The notes beneath the pieces were generated by a model that was not told the DNA's origin, did no database searches, and was given only the letters and a program-made list of their open reading frames with translations. Of a DNA stretch of 7,159 nt, positions 1 through 6,301 are shown in pieces (the first letter of the stretch is position 1; the number at the start of each line of letters is the position of its first letter). Position numbers and translations under genes: made by a program. Source of the DNA: Bacteroidota bacterium (GTDB lineage Bacteria > Bacteroidota > Ignavibacteria > SZUA-365); contig JAGTUW010000294.1 of NCBI GenBank assembly GCA_018224345.1, forward strand, positions 1 to 7,159, read 5' to 3'.

Positions 1-355
1 TCAGAAAAAACGGGCTTTTGGTGTTGACATCCAGCGCGAGATCCCACAGTTCTTCGGTCACGTCATCGAATGTGGCCTCCGGAAACACCCCCGCGTTATT
101 GACCAGCACGTCGAGACGGTCGCAACGCGCTGATATCTCCTCGCATATCCGATGGATATCAGTCATCTTGCGGAAATCACCTGTGACAGAAAACACATCA
201 CACCCGTCGCGGCGGATAGCCGATTCGGCTTCCATAAGCCCCTCTCTGCTCTCGTTCGCGTGGAGAATCAGATCATAACCACGGCTGGCAAATGCATAGG
301 CGAGTTGGCGACCAAGCCGCCTTCCAGAACCGGTAATGAATACACGTTTATTCAT
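1..355 (-). CDS. Short-chain dehydrogenase/reductase, pteridine-reductase-like, N-terminal 118 residues only
   Basis: This is the 5' part of a classical SDR oxidoreductase; the 3' end lies outside the window, so the catalytic YxxxK pair cannot be seen. Reading from the ATG at 355, the protein opens with a beta strand and a dinucleotide-binding loop TGSGRRLG (residues 8-15). This has the TGxxxRxG form typical of PTR1/FolM pteridine reductases rather than the usual TGxxxGxG. D60 (in GDF) fits the adenine-contacting acidic residue, NNAG lies at 86-89, and N111 (in DVNTKSPFF) fits the structural/catalytic Asn of the family. The fold assignment is secure. The substrate is inferred: an NADPH-dependent pterin or dihydrofolate reductase is my preferred guess, but a FabG-like or other SDR remains possible. 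A purine-rich AGGAGG lies very close (2 nt) to the ATG, with GAGG at a better spacing overlapping it. It follows ygfZ by 47 nt and is probably co-transcribed. Confidence 0.88.
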   Translation of the reverse strand, partial: MNKRVFITGSGRRLGRQLAYAFASRGYDLILHANESREGLMEAESAIRRDGCDVFSVTGDFRKMTDIHRICEEISARCDRLDVLVNNAGVFPEATFDDVTEELWDLALDVNTKSPFFL

Positions 356-369
356 ATCCTCCTCATTCC

Positions 370-392
370 GCTGTCCGCAGCATACGGACAAC
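370..392 (-). other. Intercistronic hairpin between ygfZ and the SDR gene
   Basis: On the minus strand GTTGTCCG (392-385) pairs with CGGACAGC (377-370) around a 7-nt loop. This gives an 8-bp stem with one G-T wobble. No T-run follows, and the SDR ribosome-binding site begins a few bases downstream, so it does not look like an intrinsic terminator. It could be an mRNA-processing or stability element, or chance pairing. Confidence 0.3.
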
Positions 393-402
393 CGTCTTTG
401 TT

Positions 403-1410
403 TCACATATCATTGTCTCTCTTATATCGTCGAGAAGAAAGGATCTCCACCGTCAGACCTTCGCAGGTCAATATGGTGCCGGCGTCCTCATAGGCATTTC
501 TTACAAGACCAATCCCCACAGAGCAGTCGGCGTGCGGATCGAATGCAATAGTGGTGACGAATCCCGCATTCGTCTTTTCATGAAACAATTCCGCTCCAAC
601 GCCGATCGAAGTCGCATCGGCGGTGAAGCGCAAACGACATGGATGGCGCTGCACCTTGTCATAACTGTCGAGACGTGCGATCACCTCCTGACCGATAAAA
701 CATCCCTTGCGGAAATCTATCGCGGCATCGGCCCCGGCTTCGAGGGGATTGCTGCGCTCACCGAGTTCATGACCGACAGCGGGCAACAACCGCTCGATAC
801 GCCAGAGCGTGTAAGCATGGCGACCGACCACCGGAAGGCCGTGCCCCGCCATACAGGACGCCCAGAACTGTGTGGCATCTTCCACAGCACAGAGCACACG
901 TGCGCCCCCACCACCGACACTCTCGTAGCGATGGATGGTCACATCAACACCGTGCAGTTGTTGCCGTGTGCCGCTCCCGGAATCCGGCAGTTGCATGCCC
1001 GAAAGCGAATCGCTGTCCCCGGATGACACGTTATCAATTGTGAATTGCACGTATTGCGCACTCTGATCATCGTAGGTGCAATCCTCCATGATGGTGTACT
1101 TCTCCATCCAGTTCCGCACTTCTTCGGCCTTCCCCGGGGAGGTCAGTAACAGCAGTCCCCCCGGTTCACCGATGACGAGCAGAGCATCGATCACACGGCC
1201 TTTCTCGTTGGTCAACAGTGTTTCCACATTCCTGCCATCGGCAAGACCGGCAATAGATGCCGTCGAAAGCCGGTGCAAGAGATCGCGGGCATCCCCGCCC
1301 ATCATACGCACGACACCACGGTCGGACTCATTGCGGATGAAGGCGCCCGTCGCGGTCGCCTTCATTTCACTCCGAAGATCGGAGTACACATTACGAATAT
1401 CGAGAGCCAT
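403..1410 (-). CDS. ygfZ: Folate-binding protein YgfZ (GcvT-like, Fe-S cluster maintenance)
   Basis: This 335-residue protein resembles the aminomethyltransferase (GcvT) fold. The family signature KGCFIGQE is at residues 235-242, with the conserved Cys at 237, followed by VIARLDSYDKVQR. Other family features are TNEKGRV at 67-73 (binding/barrel region), NPLEAG at 221-226 and a C-terminal beta domain with GIGLVRNAYEDAG at 299-311. YgfZ proteins bind tetrahydrofolate and support synthesis or repair of certain Fe-S enzymes in the cytoplasm; they are not glycine-cleavage T-proteins, despite frequent annotation as such. Length is usual for the family. The ATG at 1410 is preceded by AAAGGA with 4-nt spacing, and the pyrD stop codon lies only 9 nt upstream, so translation is probably coupled. 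Placement directly after an operon encoding a [2Fe-2S] subunit (PyrK) fits its role, though a direct action on PyrK is only an inference. Confidence 0.93.
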   Translation of the reverse strand: MALDIRNVYSDLRSEMKATATGAFIRNESDRGVVRMMGGDARDLLHRLSTASIAGLADGRNVETLLTNEKGRVIDALLVIGEPGGLLLLTSPGKAEEVRNWMEKYTIMEDCTYDDQSAQYVQFTIDNVSSGDSDSLSGMQLPDSGSGTRQQLHGVDVTIHRYESVGGGGARVLCAVEDATQFWASCMAGHGLPVVGRHAYTLWRIERLLPAVGHELGERSNPLEAGADAAIDFRKGCFIGQEVIARLDSYDKVQRHPCRLRFTADATSIGVGAELFHEKTNAGFVTTIAFDPHADCSVGIGLVRNAYEDAGTILTCEGLTVEILSSRRYKRDNDM

Positions 1411-1419
1411 ATATTCCTT

Positions 1420-2364
1420 TCATGCTTTTACAAAACCCGGTGCCGCGACACCGGCATCAATACGCAGTCCGCCGACGAGCTCCTGGATGTCGGATATCCC
1501 CTGTGCGAGACAGTAGTCTTCCATTCCCCGGGCAATCCTGACTCCGGTATCCGGATCCCGAAAGCTCGCCGTACCAACCTGAATTGCCGATGAACCGACG
1601 AGCAGAAATTCAATTGCATCCTGCCAGGTGGTGATCCCACCAATACCGATGATGGGAATCGTGACGGCTTTATACACTTCAAAAACTTTCGCGAGTGCAA
1701 CAGGTTTGATGGCCGGGCCGCTGAGGCCGCCGGTGATCGTCGACAATACAGGACGCCGCGTCGCGATGTTGACCGCCATACCGACGAGCGTATTGATCAG
1801 TGAGACGGCATCTGCTCCCTCCGCTTCGCATGCACGTGCGAAGTCAGCGATATGTGTCACATTCGGTGTGAGCTTGATGATCAATGTCCGCTTCGTCCGT
1901 CGTCGCAACTCACGGGTAATGTTTTCGGTCATGTCACATCGTGTACCGAAGTTGAGTCCGCCTTCATTGACGTTGGGACAACTCACATTGATCTCATAGG
2001 CTTCGATACCGCCCTCATCCTCCAATCGCTCCAGTACCTCGATATACTCCTCTATCGTACTCGCGGCGATATTGACAATAATCGATGTCTTGATTTCTCT
2101 GAGAAAGGAAAGCTTTTCCTGAATAAACGCGTCGATGCCGACATTGGCAAGGCCGATGGAGTTCAGCATCCCCGCAGGTGTTTCCGCAATGCGTGACGGA
2201 GGATTCCCCTGCCGGGGCAGAAGACTGACTGACTTGGTGACGATTCCGCCCAGGCCGGTGAGATCGGTATAGGGAGCGGCTTCGTTGCCGTATCCGAAAG
2301 TCCCGGATGCGACAAGCACGCGGTTTTTCAGCTGCATGGTGCCGAGGGAGAAGGTCGTATTCAT
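1420..2364 (-). CDS. pyrD: Dihydroorotate dehydrogenase B, catalytic (FMN) subunit
   Basis: This 314-residue class 1 dihydroorotate dehydrogenase oxidises dihydroorotate to orotate in de novo pyrimidine synthesis. Visible elements are ASGTFGYG at 19-26, TKS at 43-45 (FMN/substrate contact), NSIGLANVG at 68-76, and the active-site loop NVSCPNV at 126-132, in which Cys129 is the catalytic base that marks class 1 enzymes. Further elements are IKLTPN at 163-168, GGLSGPAIKP at 212-221, and the FMN phosphate-binding IIGIGGI plus QVGTA near 238-266. Presence of pyrK immediately upstream identifies it as the NAD-dependent 1B type. The reading frame is open upstream to 2409, but I choose the ATG at 2364. 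The protein then begins just before the first conserved strand, and that ATG overlaps the pyrK stop as ATGA, the usual arrangement for coupled subunits. No clear Shine-Dalgarno precedes it, which also favours coupling. Confidence 0.96.
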   Translation of the reverse strand: MNTTFSLGTMQLKNRVLVASGTFGYGNEAAPYTDLTGLGGIVTKSVSLLPRQGNPPSRIAETPAGMLNSIGLANVGIDAFIQEKLSFLREIKTSIIVNIAASTIEEYIEVLERLEDEGGIEAYEINVSCPNVNEGGLNFGTRCDMTENITRELRRRTKRTLIIKLTPNVTHIADFARACEAEGADAVSLINTLVGMAVNIATRRPVLSTITGGLSGPAIKPVALAKVFEVYKAVTIPIIGIGGITTWQDAIEFLLVGSSAIQVGTASFRDPDTGVRIARGMEDYCLAQGISDIQELVGGLRIDAGVAAPGFVKA

Positions 2365-3149
2365 GCGTGATGATGCTCGTGAAAAACAATGTCCTGAGAA
2401 TCGAAACACGGGCCTTCGGTGCAGACAAGCGCGTATTTCCTTTCACGTTGGCGATGTTCGATCGGACAGCCCTGACAAATCCCGATGCCGCAGGCCATTT
2501 CGGATTCCAGGGAAAGCTCACACGGTATGCCCTGTTCATGGGCGAACTGCTGTGTGGCCATCAACATCGCATTCGGACCGCAGGCGAAGATCCTTGGATT
2601 GTCAATGGTATGCGTGTCAAGGTAGTCCGTCAATGCCGCGATGACATTCCCGTGAAATCCGGCACTGCCGTCGTCGGTGGCGAGATGGACATTCGAGAGA
2701 CCCCTGGTCACCGCACGTGCGGCGCTACGCGTACCGAGAAATGTGATATGCGGGATTTCGTGTTCGCGGAACACACGACTCAAATACGGAAATGGCGCCA
2801 CCCCGATACCACCGGCGACAATAATGGCAGTACCGAAGGAGGCTTCATAGCCGAAGGTGTTTCCAAGCGGTCCGAGCACGCCGATCGTATCACCCGGCCG
2901 CTTGCGCGCGAGGGCGTGCGTCCCTTTGCCGAGTAATGAAAACATGATTTCACATTCATCGCCATCGATGTCGGAAATACTGTAGGGCCGGCGCAGCAGC
3001 GGGTCGATGTGTGTGCTCGTGAGAATATTGAGGAATTGTCCGGGAAGAAGCTGCTGTGCCAGTTCGGGAGAGCGAAAACGCAGCACATACGTCTCCTCGG
3101 CGATCAACTCGTTCGCGGTTATCTCGAAATCGGTATTGATAACGGACAT
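2361..3149 (-). CDS. pyrK: Dihydroorotate dehydrogenase B, electron-transfer subunit (FAD, [2Fe-2S])
   Basis: This 262-residue ferredoxin-reductase-like protein passes electrons from PyrD to NAD+. In order it shows a beta-barrel FAD domain with RRPYS at 53-57, GxLGPLGNTF around 90-99, and an NAD-binding domain with VAGGIGVAPFPYL at 111-123 and ACGPNAML at 189-196. A C-terminal cluster motif has Cys220, Cys225, Cys228 and Cys243 (Cx4Cx2Cx14C), the expected [2Fe-2S] ligands; Cys248 is an extra cysteine. The C-terminus is histidine-rich (HEHHHA), an oddity at the coding overlap with pyrD. The frame is open further upstream to 3248, but the ATG at 3149 gives the normal family N-terminus and avoids a long overlap with the lipoprotein gene, whose TAG stop is only 1 nt upstream. 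GAGAAG inside the end of that gene may serve as ribosome-binding site. Confidence 0.96.
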   Translation of the reverse strand: MSVINTDFEITANELIAEETYVLRFRSPELAQQLLPGQFLNILTSTHIDPLLRRPYSISDIDGDECEIMFSLLGKGTHALARKRPGDTIGVLGPLGNTFGYEASFGTAIIVAGGIGVAPFPYLSRVFREHEIPHITFLGTRSAARAVTRGLSNVHLATDDGSAGFHGNVIAALTDYLDTHTIDNPRIFACGPNAMLMATQQFAHEQGIPCELSLESEMACGIGICQGCPIEHRQRERKYALVCTEGPCFDSQDIVFHEHHHA

Positions 3150-3150
3150 A

Positions 3151-5853
3151 CTATTTCTTCTCAATCGGTGGAGGGCTGTCCTGCCCGGGCGGCAGGTCAC
3201 CCGGTGGTGTTCGTGGTGGGGTTCTACGGCCCGGCGGGGGCGTATCACCAGGGGGAGATGTATTACCCGGTGGAGGTGTCACGTCGATCGGTGGAGCATC
3301 GCCCGGTGGAGGTGTCACGTCGATCGGTGGAGCATCGCCCGGTGGAGGTGTCACGTCGATCGGTGGAGGTGTGTTGTCGGGGGACAGTGGAGTGTTGGAC
3401 TCGACTTCCATTTCCGTGGCAGGCTCGTCTTCTTCCTTTTCTTCCGGTGGAGGGTCGTCACCCGGCATACGCAGGGGGAAATCCTCATCCAGCGAAGGAT
3501 CCTGTTTCTCTTCCTCTTCCTTCTCCCGCACCTCGTCACGCTTTTGTTTCAGTTCTTCGTCAAGCAGCGGATGGCGATCGCGCAGTTCTCTTCTCTTGCG
3601 CTCCTCCTGGGCTTTGCGTTCGGCTTCGGTACGTGCTTTCTCCTCCTGCTCGCGCTGTGCTGAACGCTGCTCATAGTTCTCGATTGCGGCGAGAATGTCC
3701 TTTCCCCGCTGAGAATAAGGTGATTCGGGATACTCCTCGACCATTTCCCTGTAGATTTCGAGTGCTTCGTCGCCGCGCCGTTCTTCGAATGCCATGGCGA
3801 TGGCGAGTGTCGCTTTGGCCGCTGCCTCCGAGCCGGGATATTCATCGATGAGGGAGCGCATCATTGCGACACCACCTTCGATATTCCCCCGTTCCATCAT
3901 CACCGCCGCATCGTTATAGGCCTCCTGTGCCATGGCGGCTTCACCCTTCGGCAGGGGAAGCCCACGCAGGACCATAAGACTGTGAGCATAGCGGCTCGTC
4001 GGGTACTCCCGAATCAATTGATCATCGTATCTGTCCGCCGCCTCCTCGTTGCCCAGTCTGCGTTCGATGGCGGCCATGGTGTACATGGCCTGCGGTCGCA
4101 ACGTATCGGACAATCTGCTGTCAAGCGCGCGCTGATAATAGTGACGCGCGGAATCGATGTGACCGATGCGGTCATACATCTGCCAGCCCATTTCCATGTA
4201 GAGAGAAGCCAGGACACTGCGCAGGGAATCCGGATCCGTCGTTTCGAGATTGATACGCCTGTATTCCGGGCCCGCCGCCTGCACGGCCTGCGCGGTTGCC
4301 TGCAGTCCCGAAGCTTCGGCGGTCTGTTGCTGCTCCAATTCGCGCAACCAGGGATTGATGCGGCCGGTATTTCGACCATGCGGCCTGCGCCGCCGGAAAC
4401 GTTCCGCCATGCGTTCCTGCTCGCTGAGTTCCTTTTCACCCTCACCCCGTGCCAGGCGTTGCTCCTGTTCGAGAGAATCGGCGATGGCACGAAGGGAATC
4501 CCGCACACGCAGGGAATCAGGATTCAGAACGTAGAACAGGGTCGTGTCCTTCATACTGATCTGATTGCGCAACTTCCGGTATTCACCGAAAATCTTGACC
4601 TTGCCTTCGGCCCGGCTCGCGGAAGGTGTGCCGGGTGCGGAGGTCTTCGCTTTGTTGTAATTCTCGAATGCTTTGTCATAGTCGAGAATATCCTTTTCGA
4701 AAATCCGGCCTTTTGCAAAACCTGCATCCGATGCTTCTTCCTTGCCCTTGAACGTCGTATCGACGAACGTGTACTGTTCCATTGCGGCCTGAAAGGCATC
4801 ACGCGCGAGCGTATCACCCTCGGCGAGATATTTCTTGTGATAGGCATAGTAGAGATGGGCGATCTCGAGCTGTATCTTTCCGTCGTAGTCGAGATACATC
4901 GGATTCTCGAGCATATTGATCATCGTATTGCTGGCCTCGTCGAGATCCCCCGCCTGCCGTTTCAGCTTGGCGTAATTCAATTCGGCGATGAATGCCAAAT
5001 CCGTGGCAGGATCAAGTTTGAAAATTTCACCATACGCAGCGGCAGCCTTGTCATTGTCTTCCAGCCGCTCATACTCCCGCGCGAGCGCCAGATAGATCTT
5101 TATACGTTGATCGCGGTCCCGGGCATAATCCGTCGCCAGGTCGTAGCGTTTGACCGCCTCCTGGCGATCATTCATCAGAAGATACATTTTCCCCATCTCG
5201 TAATAGGCGTCGGCAACCAGACCGGGATCACCCGACTCGATACCTTCCTGCACCGCCCGCTCGAGAACATCTTCGGCTGTATCGTACTTTTCAAGACGAA
5301 CATACGTTTTTCCGAGCCAGAGTATCGCTTCCGGCACCAGACTGCTTTCGGGATACCCGTCAAGCAATTCATGGAATTTGCGCTCGGCGCGCAATCCTTC
5401 GTGCTTGTGATAATAACTCTTGCCGATGAGCAGCAGGGCGTTGTCCACCCACATGCTCCCGGGATAGGTTACCAACAGACGGGAACACTTTTCGATCACC
5501 TTGTCGAGCTTGACGATGGCGGTGGAGGGTGTCCCGGATTCCACCATCTCGATTTCCCTCCTGATTCTCTCCTGTTCTTTTCTCGCCGGCCCGTCATCAC
5601 CGCCGGACCCGAAATCCTCGAGATCTACCCCCATGCGGGCCGAGGCCTGCTGCGGGTCGATCAGCTTGGCGGTCTGATTTTCGGTAATCTCCGCTTCCGC
5701 TTCACGATAGAGTTTCGAGGCATTGTAATAAGTATTGAAATACCCCGTCGTATCCTGCCAGCGGGCATCGACGAATTCCCAGACCGCGCAGCCCTGAAGC
5801 AGGAACGCGGTGGCGGTGAGAAGCAAGGCAGGAAAAAGGATGCGGGTGTTCAC
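3151..5853 (-). CDS. TPR lipoprotein, PorW/SprE-like (type IX secretion/gliding family), with proline-rich repeat tail
   Basis: This 900-residue envelope lipoprotein starts at a GTG (5853), which gives a compact signal peptide MNTRILFPALLL... ending in the lipobox LLQGC with Cys22. An ATG 36 nt upstream (5889) adds 12 residues, including two cysteines, before the signal and has no visible ribosome-binding site, so I prefer GTG. After the lipobox comes WQDTTGYFNTYYNASKLY (about 32-49), a sequence style seen in Bacteroidota/Ignavibacteria PorW/SprE proteins. TPR-type helical pairs fill about 113-423. A charged, disorder-like linker covers 433-538 and a second TPR block 543-728. A Glu/Arg/Lys-rich probable coiled coil spans 728-785, and an acidic then proline-rich tail 788-900 contains perfect 12-residue repeats. 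PorW/SprE lipoproteins are needed for type IX secretion in Flavobacterium and Porphyromonas. Membership here is by recalled resemblance, and the tail looks unusual for that family. The TAG stop is 1 nt before pyrK. Confidence 0.85.
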   Translation of the reverse strand: MNTRILFPALLLTATAFLLQGCAVWEFVDARWQDTTGYFNTYYNASKLYREAEAEITENQTAKLIDPQQASARMGVDLEDFGSGGDDGPARKEQERIRREIEMVESGTPSTAIVKLDKVIEKCSRLLVTYPGSMWVDNALLLIGKSYYHKHEGLRAERKFHELLDGYPESSLVPEAILWLGKTYVRLEKYDTAEDVLERAVQEGIESGDPGLVADAYYEMGKMYLLMNDRQEAVKRYDLATDYARDRDQRIKIYLALAREYERLEDNDKAAAAYGEIFKLDPATDLAFIAELNYAKLKRQAGDLDEASNTMINMLENPMYLDYDGKIQLEIAHLYYAYHKKYLAEGDTLARDAFQAAMEQYTFVDTTFKGKEEASDAGFAKGRIFEKDILDYDKAFENYNKAKTSAPGTPSASRAEGKVKIFGEYRKLRNQISMKDTTLFYVLNPDSLRVRDSLRAIADSLEQEQRLARGEGEKELSEQERMAERFRRRRPHGRNTGRINPWLRELEQQQTAEASGLQATAQAVQAAGPEYRRINLETTDPDSLRSVLASLYMEMGWQMYDRIGHIDSARHYYQRALDSRLSDTLRPQAMYTMAAIERRLGNEEAADRYDDQLIREYPTSRYAHSLMVLRGLPLPKGEAAMAQEAYNDAAVMMERGNIEGGVAMMRSLIDEYPGSEAAAKATLAIAMAFEERRGDEALEIYREMVEEYPESPYSQRGKDILAAIENYEQRSAQREQEEKARTEAERKAQEERKRRELRDRHPLLDEELKQKRDEVREKEEEEKQDPSLDEDFPLRMPGDDPPPEEKEEDEPATEMEVESNTPLSPDNTPPPIDVTPPPGDAPPIDVTPPPGDAPPIDVTPPPGNTSPPGDTPPPGRRTPPRTPPGDLPPGQDSPPPIEKK
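3265..3368. repeat. 36-bp in-frame tandem repeat, about 2.9 copies
   Basis: Units start at 3265, 3301 and 3337. They are identical except for the first base of the first unit (a instead of g) and the incomplete end of the third. On the minus strand each unit encodes the 12-residue block DAPPIDVTPPPG in the tail of the lipoprotein. A degenerate PPG-type copy (NTSPPGDTPPPG) continues on the C-terminal side. Because 36 is a multiple of 3, gain or loss of units would keep the reading frame. Confidence 0.95.
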
Positions 5854-5892
5854 AATACAGCTACCATTACAAAATCTGCTACTGATCATTAT

Positions 5893-5929
5893 TCAACATA
5901 GCTGTCAGAAGTATAGCGAATCAAGTCAA
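5893..5929 (-). promoter_or_regulatory. Possible Bacteroidota-type promoter for the lipoprotein-pyr gene string
   Basis: On the minus strand TTGACTTG (5929-5922) is followed after 21 nt by TATGTTGA (5900-5893), a loose match to the TTTG / TAnnTTTG promoter pattern of Bacteroidota. If used, transcription would begin near 5886, downstream of the ATG at 5889, and would favour the GTG start at 5853. The match is imperfect and I give it as a candidate only. Confidence 0.2.
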
Positions 5930-6279
5930 GAGAAAATACGGGATTCCGTTTGCCCCGGCAAATCACGCGCAGCCAACGGCGTTGACTCAAGCAATCCAGC
6001 AGGTTATTGCCGGGATGATGTCCGGCACGCCTCCCTGCGTGATACGCAGATCGGTACCGCTGCTGACTTCCCTGAGCTCGATAGTCATGCGCATCTCTCC
6101 GGGAAGGTTCGGGTCTTCGAAGACGTCCCGGTAGCGCAGCAACTTCCCGGGGACGAGTTCCTCGCATGTGCCACCGAAGGAATGAGCGCTTCCGGTGCTG
6201 AAATTTGTGAAGGACATGCGGTAGTTGCCGCCGGGGCGGGCATGTCCGCCGGTCCCACACGCTCGATGCGCACGGTATC
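5926..6279 (-). pseudogene. Decayed AHSA1/SRPBCC-domain protein gene
   Basis: The best-preserved stretch, read from 6241 down to 5990, gives ARPGGNYRMSFTNF, then HSFGG, ELVPG, LRYRDVFEDPNLPGEM, SSGTDLRI and VPDIIPA. This is the hallmark middle and C-terminal half of AHSA1-like SRPBCC proteins, small soluble alpha/beta proteins with a hydrophobic ligand cavity and mostly unknown ligands. Two lesions are visible. First, the family's N-terminal start (DTVRIERV, 6279-6256) is in a different frame, and the roughly 35 residues that should separate it from ARPGG are missing, so a deletion junction lies at about 6242-6255. Second, the conserved CxxxWQES segment reads CWIA-TGA at 5987. The frame resumes as ESTPLAARDLPG and runs to a TGA at 5926, as if about 5 nt (the WQ codons) were lost. 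No ATG or GTG gives an intact product. The conserved part happens to be in the frame of the preceding gene, right after its TAG stop. Confidence 0.75.
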
Positions 6280-6301
6280 CGGCCTGACCCTTCGAATCCG
6301 G

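Noticed and set aside
532..1026. 164-codon plus-strand frame opposite ygfZ
   Set aside because: It is in codon register with ygfZ, whose KGCFIGQE signature fixes the coding strand.
403..1410. Glycine-cleavage T-protein (gcvT) identity
   Set aside because: The KGCFIGQE motif with Cys237 defines the YgfZ branch, and no glycine-cleavage genes are nearby.
2365..2409. Upstream in-frame extension of pyrD
   Set aside because: It would add 15 non-conserved residues inside pyrK. The ATGA overlap at 2361-2364 is the more natural start.
2307..2936. 209-codon plus-strand frame across the pyrD/pyrK junction
   Set aside because: It lies opposite strongly conserved PyrK domains and shows no domain of its own.
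3265..3368. CRISPR-like 36-bp repeat spacing
   Set aside because: Units are directly adjacent with no spacers and sit in frame inside a proline-rich coding tail.
3007..3851. Two overlapping plus-strand frames with repeats such as VEVSRRSVEHRP
   Set aside because: They are other-frame readings of the 36-bp coding repeat and the low-complexity tail of the lipoprotein. The repetition comes from DNA already explained by the minus-strand gene.
3982..5901. 639-codon open frame on the plus strand, antisense to the TPR lipoprotein
   Set aside because: It is in exact codon register with the minus-strand gene, so it stays open simply because TTA, CTA and TCA codons are avoided there. Its translation shows no recognisable domain, while the sense strand has a lipobox and TPRs.
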